The notes under the pieces: generated by a model
Databases searched by the model: none
What the model was told of the DNA's origin: nothing
What the model saw: only the letters and a program-made list of their open reading frames with translations
Position numbers and translations under genes: made by a program
Source of the DNA: Paenibacillus tyrphae
GTDB lineage: Bacteria; Bacillota; Bacilli; Paenibacillales; NBRC-103111
NCBI RefSeq assembly: GCF_027925525.1
Contig: NZ_BSDJ01000003.1
Span: forward strand, 124,001-188,000
Length of the DNA: 64,000 bases
Reading direction: 5' to 3'
Part shown: piece after piece, positions 41,889 to 50,226 of the stretch
How positions within the stretch are numbered: position 1 is the first letter of the stretch
How the letters are laid out: each line of letters opens with the position of its first letter

Positions 41889-42908
41889 ATGATGCTGCTA
41901 CGACGTACACTAGCGGGCAAACCCTGGACGAAATATTTTGGGAGCGTTGTGGGCCTTCATATCATCGGAATTGCATTCCTGCTCGTCACCCTTCCGCATC
42001 ACCCGGCCATGCTGGGACTTGGCGTACTGGCTTATACCCTTGGACTTCGTCATGCCTTTGATGCGGATCATATCGTGGCGATCGATAACACGGTTCGCAA
42101 GCTTATCGAGCAAAAGAGGGACCCGGAAGGCGTAGGCTTTTATTTTTCGCTCGGCCACTCTACCGTTGTCCTGTTGTTAACTGTCGGGGTTGTCGTCTCC
42201 ATGAACTGGGTAAAAAGCAATCTGCCGATGATGGAGCAATGGGGAGGCGTGATCGGCTCAACCGTCTCCGGCCTATTTCTGCTGCTGATTGGGCTCATCA
42301 ACTTGTTCATTCTGGTGCAGATGTACCGGGTGTTCAGACAGCTGAAAGAGATGCCCGGCCAGGAGGAGAAAATGGAGGAGCTTCTGGATTCAAGAGGCTT
42401 CATAGCTCGCTTGACCGGTCCTCTGTTCAAACTGGTTGGCCGCAGCTGGCATATTTATTTTATTGGCTTCCTGTTTGGTCTGGGCTTCGATACGGCATCG
42501 GAGATCGGGCTGCTCGCCATGTCCCAGAATGCGGCCAGCAGCTCCATTTCGTGGCTCGGCGTCCTGTCGCTGCCGATTTTATTTGCTTCCGGCATGAGTT
42601 TGATGGATACGGCGGATGGCGTGTTTATGACGTCCAGTTACCAATGGGCTTTTAACAAGCCGATACGCAAAATGTATTATAACCTGACGGTTACGGCTAT
42701 GTCCGTTATTGCCGCCCTGTTCGTTGCCTTCGTTGAAATTATGCAAACCTCGGCAGAACAATTCAGTCTGGAGGGCGCTTTCTGGAGCTATATGCAAAAT
42801 CTGGATCTGGGCTCAGTCGGTTATATCCTGGTCGTCCTCTTCATTCTGACGTGGTCGGTCTCGTATGGCATATGGCGGGTATTCAGAATTGAGGAGAAGT
42901 GGGGCTAG
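41889..42908 (+). CDS. NiCoT-family nickel/cobalt permease
   Basis: 339 residues with 7-8 membrane helices. The NiCoT signature LRHAFDADHIVAIDN (about residues 50-64) with its metal-binding His/Asp, YFSLGHSTVVLLL, and LFGLGFDTASEIGLL are all present. It supplies nickel for urease. It directly follows ureD (24 bases) and its stop codon is 15 bases before the urea channel start. Confidence 0.95.
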   Translation: MMLLRRTLAGKPWTKYFGSVVGLHIIGIAFLLVTLPHHPAMLGLGVLAYTLGLRHAFDADHIVAIDNTVRKLIEQKRDPEGVGFYFSLGHSTVVLLLTVGVVVSMNWVKSNLPMMEQWGGVIGSTVSGLFLLLIGLINLFILVQMYRVFRQLKEMPGQEEKMEELLDSRGFIARLTGPLFKLVGRSWHIYFIGFLFGLGFDTASEIGLLAMSQNAASSSISWLGVLSLPILFASGMSLMDTADGVFMTSSYQWAFNKPIRKMYYNLTVTAMSVIAALFVAFVEIMQTSAEQFSLEGAFWSYMQNLDLGSVGYILVVLFILTWSVSYGIWRVFRIEEKWG

Positions 42909-42923
42909 AAAGGAGGGATTTAT

Positions 42924-43868
42924 ATTCTAAACAGACAACTTCAGGCTGATGCGCTCAGTCTGAAATGGAACCCGGTTCCTTTTATCCTTGCATCCTTAAA
43001 GGGTGTCTCCCAAGTGATCCTGATCGAGAATGCCTGGACAGGCCTTATTATTGTCATCGCCTTGGCGACAGTTCATGTCAAGCTGGGCGTGATCGCCCTG
43101 CTGTCCGCCATGATCGGCACCTTGGTCGGCTATATAGGCGGGGCCGAAAAGTCGGCCGTTCATCAGGGATTGTTCGGATTTAATGCCGTTCTGACCGGGC
43201 TTGGCTTATCCGTCTTCCTGACGGCCAATCTCGCCACGGTTCTGGGGGCAGCCGCTCTCGGCACGTTATGTACGGCTGCGTTCATGCATTTGTTCAAGCG
43301 TACCAACATCCCGGTCCTTACCTTCCCGTATACGGTGGTGACTTGGCTCTTCCTGCTGGCATCGTATCATTTGAATGCGCTCCGGCTTGACCCGGGGCTG
43401 ATTCCCCAAGATCTTGCCCACTGGCATATGAACACCGCCGGGAAGATTGATCTGGCTTCGGGCTTGCTCAACGGGATTGATCAGGTCTATTTCCAGACGG
43501 GCTTCTTGTCCGGAATCCTCATTCTTCTTGGAATATTCTGGGCAAGTTGGCGCTTGGGGCTATTGGCGGTCACGGGGACTGCCATCGCCTGGCCGACGGC
43601 CTACTTGATGGGAGCGGAAATTACGAATCTGAATCTCGGAATATTCGGGTATAACGCAGTTTTGACGATGATGGCGGTATCCTCTGTATTCCACACCAGG
43701 GAGCGCCCGGCGCTGCTGGTTGGTCTGCTGGCTGCTATCAGTACCGTACCCGTGACGGCTGGATTGAATACGTGGTTTCAGGCGTATGGGATGCCGACCC
43801 TGACGCTGCCTTTTGTTATTGTGACTTGGATTTTTCTCGGTGCCCGGCAGGTGCTGCCGAAATTATAA
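42924..43868 (+). CDS. Urea transporter (UT family) with probable AUU start
   Basis: About 314 residues with 10 membrane helices in two repeats, e.g. VKLGVIALLSAMIGTLVG, LGIFGYNAVLTMMAVSSVF and the repeated LTFPYTVVTWLFLL / LTLPFVIVTWIFLG. The first canonical start is GTG at 43014, which has no ribosome-binding site and would delete the conserved PFILASLKGVSQVILIENAW segment. ATT at 42924 lies 7 bases after a perfect AGGAGGG, and no ATG, GTG or TTG is in frame before 43014. UT channels let urea diffuse in along its gradient, feeding urease. A terminator follows. Confidence 0.85.
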   Translation: MLNRQLQADALSLKWNPVPFILASLKGVSQVILIENAWTGLIIVIALATVHVKLGVIALLSAMIGTLVGYIGGAEKSAVHQGLFGFNAVLTGLGLSVFLTANLATVLGAAALGTLCTAAFMHLFKRTNIPVLTFPYTVVTWLFLLASYHLNALRLDPGLIPQDLAHWHMNTAGKIDLASGLLNGIDQVYFQTGFLSGILILLGIFWASWRLGLLAVTGTAIAWPTAYLMGAEITNLNLGIFGYNAVLTMMAVSSVFHTRERPALLVGLLAAISTVPVTAGLNTWFQAYGMPTLTLPFVIVTWIFLGARQVLPKL

Positions 43869-43875
43869 CGGGACA

Positions 43876-43930
43876 GAAAAGCCCGGCAACAGACACTTGA
43901 TGCGAAGGGTGCTGCTGCCGGGCTTTTCTT
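43876..43930 (+). terminator. Terminator after urease cluster
   Basis: AGAAAAGCCCGGCA...TGCCGGGCTTTTCT with T tail. Confidence 0.85.
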
Positions 43931-44156
43931 CTGCCTTGGCTTCGATCATCGCTTTCGCCATACAGGTTCATTCATCATCGGCACTTAATCGTGCAGTCAG
44001 ACTCCGAGCGCCGGCTTCTTTTTTTCGGATCGCCGAATAAAAGGAGCGGGCGGCCAATAGATTGATAAAGAGAAGATGGACATGGCCCCGGGAAAGACAG
44101 CTTGTCTCGTGGGCTGCTATCGAGAACCGAAGCGTCCGACAAGGAGGGAACTGCCG

Positions 44157-44993
44157 ATGCTTCACTTGGTCGCCTGTATCAAGCAGGTGCCGGATACGAA
44201 AATCATCAAGATGAACCCGAAAACGAACACGATGGACCGCTCCAGCGCGCCGGCCATCCTCAATCCGTACGATGCGCATGCCGTCGAAGAAGCGGTGCGT
44301 CTTAAGCAGCGATACGGAGGAACCGTGTCCGTCGTGACGATGGGACCACCGCCCGCGGTCAAAGCGATCCGCAAATGCATCGAGATCGGCGCGGACGAAG
44401 GCTACCTGATCACCGACCGCGCATTCGCCGGGGCGGATACGCTGGCCACCAGCTATTCGCTGACGAAGGCGATCGACAAAATCGCCAAGATCAAGCCGAT
44501 CGATATGATCCTCTGCGGCAAAATGACCATCGACGGCGACACCGGTCAAGTCGGTCCGGGCATTGCCCGCAGACTGGATATTCCGCCGCTGACGAACGTC
44601 CGCAAGATCGTCGAAATTAACAAGGACGAAGGCTATGCCATCATCCACCGCAAGCTGGAGGACGGCTACGAGGTCGTAAGGTCGACGCTGCCGTGTCTGT
44701 TCTCCGTCGAAAAGGACATCAACGACATTCCATATTCGCCGCTGCCCAACATGCTGCGGGCGGCGCGGTACCAGCCGGTCGTCTGGTCCGTGGACGATTT
44801 GGAGGGGGTGGACCGTACGAAGCTCGGGCTCAAAGGCTCCCCGACGATCGTCGCCAAAGTATGGCCGCCGGAGAAGCCGAAGGGCGGAGAGCTGCTGGAG
44901 GGAACCCCTGCGGAGCAGGCGGGCAAGCTGCTCTCGATTTTGCTGGAGAAAAAAGAGCTCTTCCGCGTCCAGAACGGAGGTGAAAGCGGATGA
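44157..44993 (+). CDS. fixA: FixA, electron transfer flavoprotein beta subunit
   Basis: 278 residues. LVACIKQVPDTKIIKMNPKTNTMDR start and ILNPYDAHAVEEAVRLKQRYGG, then GKMTIDGDTGQVGPGIARRL near 120: EtfB/FixA signatures. With FixB it binds FAD, and in Fix complexes bifurcates electrons from NADH to ferredoxin/flavodoxin and quinone. Start 44157 follows AAGGAGGGAACTGCCG; upstream part of the longer ORF is not conserved in pattern. fixB overlaps by 4 bases. Confidence 0.93.
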   Translation: MLHLVACIKQVPDTKIIKMNPKTNTMDRSSAPAILNPYDAHAVEEAVRLKQRYGGTVSVVTMGPPPAVKAIRKCIEIGADEGYLITDRAFAGADTLATSYSLTKAIDKIAKIKPIDMILCGKMTIDGDTGQVGPGIARRLDIPPLTNVRKIVEINKDEGYAIIHRKLEDGYEVVRSTLPCLFSVEKDINDIPYSPLPNMLRAARYQPVVWSVDDLEGVDRTKLGLKGSPTIVAKVWPPEKPKGGELLEGTPAEQAGKLLSILLEKKELFRVQNGGESG

Positions 44994-46015
44994 ACCTTCA
45001 GGATTACCGCGGCGTGTGGGTGTTCATCGAGCAGAAGAACGGCGCGATTGCGCCGGTGTCGCTGGAGCTGCTGGGGGCCGGGCGGAAGCTCGCGGACAAG
45101 CGTGGCGTGCCGCTGGCGGGCATCCTCATCGGCGACGGCGTCCGACCTCTGGCCGCCGATGTCATCGCTTATGGGGCAGACACCGTGTACTTGTACGACA
45201 ACCCGATCTTCCATCATTACCGGACAGAATCGTTCATGCGGGCCGTCATTGAGGCTTGCCAGAAGCACAAGCCGGAAATTTTCCTGTTCGGCGCGACGTC
45301 GACGGGCAAGGACCTTGCCAGCGCCGTAGCGACGGATCTCGCGACGGGGCTGACGGCGGATACGACGCAGCTGGACGTCGATGCGGACACCGGGCTGCTG
45401 GAAGCGAGCCGTCCGGCGTTCGGGGGCAACATTATGGCCACGATTTTGTGCAAAAAGGACCGGCCGCAAATGGCTACCGTTCGCCCAAAGGTCATGAAGC
45501 GGCTGACCCCGGACCCGAAGCGCAAGGGGGAGATCGTCGAGGAAGCCGTTTCCGTCTGCGAAGAGGACCTGCGTACGAAGGTGCTGGAGATCGTCCGCGA
45601 TACGACGCAACGGGTGCGGATTGACGAGGCCGACGTCATCGTCGCCGGAGGCAAAGGGCTCGGCGGCCCGACGGGCTTCGAGCTGATTCACCGGCTGGCG
45701 GAGACGCTGGGCGCTTCCGTCGGGGCGAGCCGCGATGCGGTGGAGGCCGGATGGATCGAGCATCATCACCAGGTTGGGCAGACAGGCGTCACCGTGACGC
45801 CGAAAATTTATTTTGCCATCGGCATTTCCGGGGCGATCCAGCATTTGGTCGGGATGCAGAACTCGGGGCTTATTATCGCCATCAACAAGGACCCTGCTGC
45901 TCCGATCTTCGGGTCCTGCCATTACGGCATCGTCGGCGATGCATTCGTCATCGTCCCGCTGCTGATCGAAGCGTTCCAAAAAGCGCTGCAAAGCGAGGTG
46001 CCTCAATATGGCTGA
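44990..46015 (+). CDS. fixB: FixB, electron transfer flavoprotein alpha subunit
   Basis: 341 residues. Two-domain EtfA: N-terminal adenine nucleotide-like domain and C-terminal FAD domain with GGKGLGGPTGFELIHRLAE (about 222-240), GASRDAVEAGWIEHHHQVGQTG and AISGAIQHLVGMQNSGLIIAINKD (given in two parts) typical for FAD binding. Overlaps fixA (ATGA) and fixC (8 bases). Confidence 0.94.
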   Translation: MNLQDYRGVWVFIEQKNGAIAPVSLELLGAGRKLADKRGVPLAGILIGDGVRPLAADVIAYGADTVYLYDNPIFHHYRTESFMRAVIEACQKHKPEIFLFGATSTGKDLASAVATDLATGLTADTTQLDVDADTGLLEASRPAFGGNIMATILCKKDRPQMATVRPKVMKRLTPDPKRKGEIVEEAVSVCEEDLRTKVLEIVRDTTQRVRIDEADVIVAGGKGLGGPTGFELIHRLAETLGASVGASRDAVEAGWIEHHHQVGQTGVTVTPKIYFAIGISGAIQHLVGMQNSGLIIAINKDPAAPIFGSCHYGIVGDAFVIVPLLIEAFQKALQSEVPQYG

Positions 46016-47303
46016 AAAATTCGACGTGATCGTGGTCGGCGCAGGGCCGGCCGGGACGTCGTGCGCTTATACGTTAGCCAAGGCCGGCGTAAATGTTCTG
46101 CTCATCGAGCGGGGAGAGTACCCCGGCTCGAAAAACGTCATGGGCGGTGTCCTGTACCGGAAAACGATGGAAGACATCGTTCCGGGCTTTTACAAGGACG
46201 CGCCGGTCGAGCGCCCGATCGTCGAGCAGCGGTTCATGATGCTGGATAAAGAATCGGCGGTCACCTTCAGCTACAAAGGGCTGGAGTGGGGGCAGGAGCC
46301 GTACAACAACTTCACCGTGCTGCGGGCCAAGTTCGATCAATGGTTCGCGGAGAAAGCGGTGCAGCAGGGTGCGCTGCTGGTCAACGAGACGGTCGTGCTC
46401 GAATGCATCACCCAGGACGGGCGCGTCGTTGGCGTTCGTACCGACCGCCCGGATGGGGACCTGTATGCCGACGTCGTGGTGCTAGCGGACGGCGTCAATT
46501 CGCTGCTGGCCAAGTCGCTCGGCTTCCATAAGGAATTTCGCCCGGACGAAGTGGCGTTGGCCGTCATGGAAGTGCTGAAGCTGGACCGCAAAATTATCGA
46601 AGACCGGTTCAGCCTGGAAGGCGATCAAGGCTGTACGTTCGAAATTTTCGGCGATTCCACCCATGGCATTCTCGGCACGGCATGGCTGTATACGAACAAA
46701 GACAGCCTCAACATCGGCGTCGGGGCGATGCTTTCCGGGCTGATCAAGCGCAAGCTGAAGCCATACGAGCTACTGGAGTATGTCAAGACGCATCCGATCC
46801 TGCGGCCGTATATCCAAGGCAGCGAGCAGCAGGAATATTTGGCGCACTTGATCCCGGAGGGCGGCTACCGCTCCATGCCGAAGGTTGTCGGAGACGGCGT
46901 GATCGTGGTCGGAGACGCGGCCCAGCTCGTCAACGCTATTCACCGCGAGGGCTCGAATATGGCGATGGCGTCCGGCGTGCTGGCGGCGGAGACGATTCTG
47001 GAAGCGAAGGAAGCGGGCGATTATTCCGCCGCACGGCTCGATAAGTACCGGGCCCGGCTGCTGGACAGCTTCGTCGGCCAAGATTTGAAGAAGTACAAGG
47101 ATGCGACGCATCATTTTGAGAAATACCCGCATTACTTCGAAAAATATATCCCGCTCATGAACCGGGCGGCGGGCGAGCTGTTCACCGTCGACGGGACGAG
47201 CAAGAGGGAGAAGCAGCGCAAAATCTGGCAGGGCATCGGCACCTCCGGCGAGAAGTTCAAGATCGCCCAAGATTTGTTCAAGGCATGGAGGGTGATGAAA
47301 TGA
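46008..47303 (+). CDS. fixC: FixC, ETF-quinone oxidoreductase-like flavoprotein
   Basis: 431 residues. FAD-binding GxGxxG as VVGAGPAGTSCAYTLAKAG at residues 8-26, and GDAAQLVNAIHREGSNMAM near 305. Related to ETF:ubiquinone oxidoreductase but with its FeS domain on a separate gene (fixX). It delivers electrons from FixAB to quinone. Overlaps fixX by 4 bases. Confidence 0.93.
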   Translation: MAEKFDVIVVGAGPAGTSCAYTLAKAGVNVLLIERGEYPGSKNVMGGVLYRKTMEDIVPGFYKDAPVERPIVEQRFMMLDKESAVTFSYKGLEWGQEPYNNFTVLRAKFDQWFAEKAVQQGALLVNETVVLECITQDGRVVGVRTDRPDGDLYADVVVLADGVNSLLAKSLGFHKEFRPDEVALAVMEVLKLDRKIIEDRFSLEGDQGCTFEIFGDSTHGILGTAWLYTNKDSLNIGVGAMLSGLIKRKLKPYELLEYVKTHPILRPYIQGSEQQEYLAHLIPEGGYRSMPKVVGDGVIVVGDAAQLVNAIHREGSNMAMASGVLAAETILEAKEAGDYSAARLDKYRARLLDSFVGQDLKKYKDATHHFEKYPHYFEKYIPLMNRAAGELFTVDGTSKREKQRKIWQGIGTSGEKFKIAQDLFKAWRVMK

Positions 47304-47602
47304 GCGACCAGCCCAAGGGAAAGGGGCAGACCATCGAGGAGAAGCAGTACTTGATCCGGTTCAAGGCGGATACGAACTCTCATCTACACGTGCTCGACTA
47401 CGATATCTGCGCGACGAAGTGCCCCGACAAGATTTGTACGGTTTTTTGCCCTGCTGAAGTATATAAATGGGAAGAAATCCGGATGCATGTCGGCTACGAG
47501 GGATGTCACGAGTGCGGAAGCTGCCGCATCGGCTGTCCGCATCAGAACATCAAGTGGGAATACCCCAAGGGCGGTCACGGGATCATCTTCCGGCTGGGGT
47601 AG
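47300..47602 (+). CDS. fixX: FixX ferredoxin-like protein
   Basis: 100 residues. One 4Fe-4S centre from GCHECGSCRIGCPHQNIKW, with further cysteines in DICATKCPDKICTVFCP. FixC partner. Start: ATG at 47300, preceded by GGAGGGTGATGAA. Confidence 0.94.
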   Translation: MSDQPKGKGQTIEEKQYLIRFKADTNSHLHVLDYDICATKCPDKICTVFCPAEVYKWEEIRMHVGYEGCHECGSCRIGCPHQNIKWEYPKGGHGIIFRLG

Positions 47603-47608
47603 CTGCAC

Positions 47609-47758
47609 ATGTTTGCGGTGGGGGATTGCGTCATTTTTATCCCGGACGGTGCGAGGGGAACGGTTGTCGCCGTCAACGGGACGTTGTGTCACATCGTCTG
47701 GGAGGATTGGTTTACGAGCTGGGAGAAGGCGGAGGAGCTGCGGAAAGAAGAAGAATAG
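47609..47758 (+). CDS. 49-residue protein behind fixX
   Basis: Starts 6 bases after the fixX stop. MFAVGDCVIFIPDGARGTVV, then VNGTLCHIVWEDWFTSW and a charged helix KAEELRKEEE. The first 35 residues look like a small SH3-like/KOW-type beta barrel (GDxVxxxxxGxxGxVVxV). Family not recognised. The site GGGGTAG overlaps the fixX stop, so translation may be coupled. It shares the downstream terminator with fix genes. Confidence 0.55.
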   Translation: MFAVGDCVIFIPDGARGTVVAVNGTLCHIVWEDWFTSWEKAEELRKEEE

Positions 47759-47785
47759 AGCCATCTGGGAGCGGATGGACGTTGG

Positions 47786-47815
47786 AGGGCATTTCAATTT
47801 CGGTTGAAATGCCCT
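47786..47815. terminator. Bidirectional terminator between fix operon and minus-strand genes
   Basis: AGGGCATTTCAA-TTTCGG-TTGAAATGCCCT, perfect 12-base arms with TT and T-rich flank. Confidence 0.85.
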
Positions 47816-47875
47816 TTGGTTTGCGCTCCCTTGGATCAGGGTCCCAAGAGCCTCTTCAGGTTAAAACAGCAGGCC

Positions 47876-48043
47876 CTAATTGGGCAGAATGGCTTTGTTG
47901 AACAGGCTTATCAGCCTGGCGCTGTAGGACTCCAAATCGATTTTACCGGCAATGTCTGAAGTCATCGTATATGCCGCGGCACGCGTTCTTGTCAATACGT
48001 AGGAGGCGGTGTCGGCGGTCAGCATCGTCAGCGTCTGGTCCAT
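47876..48043 (-). CDS. 55-residue protein, unknown
   Basis: MDQTLTMLTADTASYVLTRTR start with a strong AAAGGAG site 7 bases upstream. Soluble, amphipathic and helical in appearance. It lies after the 41-residue ORF and the membrane protein on the same strand. Family not recognised. Confidence 0.5.
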   Translation of the reverse strand: MDQTLTMLTADTASYVLTRTRAAAYTMTSDIAGKIDLESYSARLISLFNKAILPN

Positions 48044-48101
48044 CGTTTTTCTCCTTTGGGGATTGTATGGATTTACCGGCTCAGGATGCCGGCAAGCGCC
48101 A

Positions 48102-48227
48102 TCAAAGGGACTGTAGCCAATGATACCAGCGAAGCCCGGGATCGTACAATACATCGATCAATCGTTCAGTAAACCCGGGTTGCCCAAGGGCGCCTGGTGC
48201 CAGACGGATCGGGATGGCTATGCTCAT
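48102..48227 (-). CDS. 41-residue ORF coupled to membrane protein gene
   Basis: The ATG overlaps the stop of the upstream membrane protein gene as ATGA, and AGGAAAG lies 5 bases before it. Reads MSIAIPIRLAPGALGQPGF with an aromatic end (LRWYHWLQSL). No signal peptide. Might be a real coupled small protein or a chance continuation. Confidence 0.4.
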   Translation of the reverse strand: MSIAIPIRLAPGALGQPGFTERLIDVLYDPGLRWYHWLQSL

Positions 48228-49243
48228 ACGCTTTCCTGTGACTCGATTCTTCGTATTTTGCGTGCAGCGAGCATCAGCAATACGATCGCGCCTAAGGAAA
48301 AAATGACGTTGCCGATCCGGTTGATCGGACCCGTGTTGCCCACGAAGGTCGCACATACGAACCCGCCCCAGACGTAGGTGAGCAGCGTGCCGCCGGTCAG
48401 GGCGAACCGATGGCGCGTTCCCCAGTCCGCCCGGCCGGACCATCGTGCAACGGCAATCGCCATTACGGCGATGAGCCCTATCTTCACAGCGACGTGCAGC
48501 CAATTCCCGCCGAGGAGGAAGAAGAGGCTAGACGCGAAGAACGCGGTCACGCCGATCAGCCACGGATTCGGTCCCGGGCGGTCGGATGCTCCGCGCGGCA
48601 GCCGACGGACGGCAAAGGCGGCGCCGATCAAACCGAGCACCACGGCAATCGAGACGGCAAACTGCGGCACGGATGGGAGAAAACGCTGTGAGTTCACCGC
48701 CCATAGAAAGACGATCGCACCGCCCAAAAGGTACAGCACACCGGTAACCGCCAGGCCGATTCGCCCCAGCCAGGGCGTCGTCCTTCGATCGGGCACGAGC
48801 ATCTCGACGATGGCGATCGGCACGCTAATACTCCAAACCGCATGCCCCACGCAGAAGGCCAAGGCGTTCGAAACGCTGATGCCGAGGGCAGGAAGATATG
48901 TGGCGTCCCGGAAGTCGTGACCCTCGAACGATGCATTGAAAAGCGAGTGGTCGAACAGCGCCGGCTCGGCCACACCGTAAGCCAGCGCGAGCAGCAGGAT
49001 GGTCGGCCAGCCGCGCCCGGTGCGGCGTACCGCCTCCCGGATGAGGAGCGCGCCGCCGCCGTACATCAGAGAGAGGAGAGGCAGGGCTCCGGGCTCCTTG
49101 ATGGAAATGTTGCCGAGCAGGTACTCCCCGACCAGTGGAGCAAGGAAGAACAGCCCGAGAGCGGGGGCGATGCGTGACCAAAAGCTTCGGCGCCGATTCT
49201 CCCCGTTCACCGGTAGCATTTCGGACGAATGCTCGTTTTTCAT
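48224..49243 (-). CDS. Polytopic membrane protein, unknown
   Basis: 339 residues with about 9-10 hydrophobic helices, e.g. ALGLFFLAPLVGEYLLG, LGISVSNALAFCVGHAVW and IGVTAFFASSLFFLLGG. No transport motif recognised. The LAPLVGEYLLGN start resembles a group of uncharacterised actinobacterial/firmicute membrane proteins often next to TetR regulators. The ATG follows AAAGGAGGAATCTT. A dyad-rich upstream region and a possible TetR stub are at 49260-49390. Confidence 0.7.
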   Translation of the reverse strand: MKNEHSSEMLPVNGENRRRSFWSRIAPALGLFFLAPLVGEYLLGNISIKEPGALPLLSLMYGGGALLIREAVRRTGRGWPTILLLALAYGVAEPALFDHSLFNASFEGHDFRDATYLPALGISVSNALAFCVGHAVWSISVPIAIVEMLVPDRRTTPWLGRIGLAVTGVLYLLGGAIVFLWAVNSQRFLPSVPQFAVSIAVVLGLIGAAFAVRRLPRGASDRPGPNPWLIGVTAFFASSLFFLLGGNWLHVAVKIGLIAVMAIAVARWSGRADWGTRHRFALTGGTLLTYVWGGFVCATFVGNTGPINRIGNVIFSLGAIVLLMLAARKIRRIESQESV

Positions 49244-49264
49244 TAAGATTCCTCCTTTAACATT

Positions 49265-49315
49265 GTTAAAAACTGATTATTTAATCAAAAATTCGATTGA
49301 TTGATCAAATTATAT
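49265..49315. promoter_or_regulatory. Repeat-rich operator-like region
   Basis: CTGATTATTTAATCAAAAATTCGATTGATTGATCAAATT contains several TTGATT/AATCAA half-sites and a near-palindrome TTGATTGATCAA, typical of TetR-type operators. Confidence 0.4.
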
Positions 49316-49330
49316 CTTCCGGGTGAGATC

Positions 49331-49390
49331 ATGTCAAACGTCGAAGCGAAAAAAGAGCCCAGCAGGTTAGGATGGGCTCCATACTGTTGA
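49331..49390 (+). pseudogene. Possible stub of a TetR-like regulator gene
   Basis: ATG after GGGTGAG, reading MSNVEAKKEPSR and then 7 unrelated codons to a stop. The first 12 residues resemble the start of many TetR regulators (basic, ending before the HTH). It is divergent from the membrane protein gene, the usual place for such a repressor. Confidence 0.25.
49349..49379 (-). terminator. Terminator-like hairpin (minus strand)
   Basis: GAGCCCA...TGGGCTC followed by TTTTTT on the minus strand. It could back up the terminator at 49417. Confidence 0.5.
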
Positions 49391-49416
49391 ACTGGGGAGG
49401 TATGTTGAGTTGAAAA

Positions 49417-49448
49417 TGAAAAAGAGAAGGAGCGCATCCTTCTCTTTT
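49417..49448 (-). terminator. Terminator after lipoprotein gene
   Basis: AAAGAGAAGGA-GCGCA-TCCTTCTCTTT with TTCATTTTC following on the minus strand; 5 bases past the stop codon. Confidence 0.8.
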
Positions 49449-49452
49449 CGTA

Positions 49453-50202
49453 TTACTTTATTGTTTGCAGCATTTCGTTTAAGGCCTGGGTCAATCCGTC
49501 ATTCAATTGGGACAACGCTTGCTTGTCCAGAGGGCTTTTCTGGGAACCCGCAACTTCGGGGTTCAGGCTTTTTTCGAGCTTCTCGTACAGCTCGGCAGTG
49601 CGCGGGCGCACGCCGTCCTCGAAGGTGCTCCATACGTCTTCCAATTTAGGGCCGAGCTCTTTCACCTTCGCTTCGTTCCCGGCTTCGATTTCTTTTTTCA
49701 AATCGGCGGCGATGCCGAGCATTTGGGTGGCTCCGGCTTTGATCTGGTCGACGGGAATTAATTTTTGCGACAGCTCGTACAGTGTTTGGATCAGTTGGTC
49801 GTTTGCTTTGGACAACACTTCTTTATTCAGGGGAGATGCTTTGGTCGCTGCGATGGCCGGGTCGAGATTTTTTTCGATTTTCTCGTACAGATCCGGGTAT
49901 TTCGGCTTGACCCCGTCCTCGAAGGCGCCCCAAGCGTCTTCCAATTTAGGTCCCAGCTCCTTGACTTTGGCTTCGTCGCCGGCCGTTGCTGCTTTTCTCA
50001 GCTGCTTCGCCGTTTTCAGCAGTTTCGCGGTTCCTTCTTTGATCGCCGCGTCGGATACGGCTTTGTTCTCGGTTTTGGACGGTGCGGGGGAAGTTTGTCC
50101 GTCGGTCGCTTGGGCCGATGGAGCCGGCGCAGAGCCGCAGGCGGACAGCAGCGAGGCGGAGAGGAGCAGGGTGGCGGTGATCAGGGATACATGCTTGTTC
50201 AT
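49453..50202 (-). CDS. Lipoprotein with two repeats related to the FTR1 extracellular domain
   Basis: 249 residues. Lipobox LLSACGS near residue 20, then a Pro/Ala/Ser/Thr linker and two repeats of about 90 residues, each with VKELGPKLEDxWxxFEDGV, a LYEKxEKxLxP helix and SPLxK. The W..xED...YxxxE pattern also occurs in the N-terminal part of the FTR1 protein encoded just upstream (QWMDVEDTVKTDSKAAYKDIE). Conserved Glu/Asp suggest iron binding, as in EfeO-like proteins. Start 50202 follows GGAGGTATTTCG. Probably co-transcribed with ftr1 under Fur. Confidence 0.8.
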   Translation of the reverse strand: MNKHVSLITATLLLSASLLSACGSAPAPSAQATDGQTSPAPSKTENKAVSDAAIKEGTAKLLKTAKQLRKAATAGDEAKVKELGPKLEDAWGAFEDGVKPKYPDLYEKIEKNLDPAIAATKASPLNKEVLSKANDQLIQTLYELSQKLIPVDQIKAGATQMLGIAADLKKEIEAGNEAKVKELGPKLEDVWSTFEDGVRPRTAELYEKLEKSLNPEVAGSQKSPLDKQALSQLNDGLTQALNEMLQTIK

Positions 50203-50226
50203 TCGAAATACCTCCAATGTAAATGT

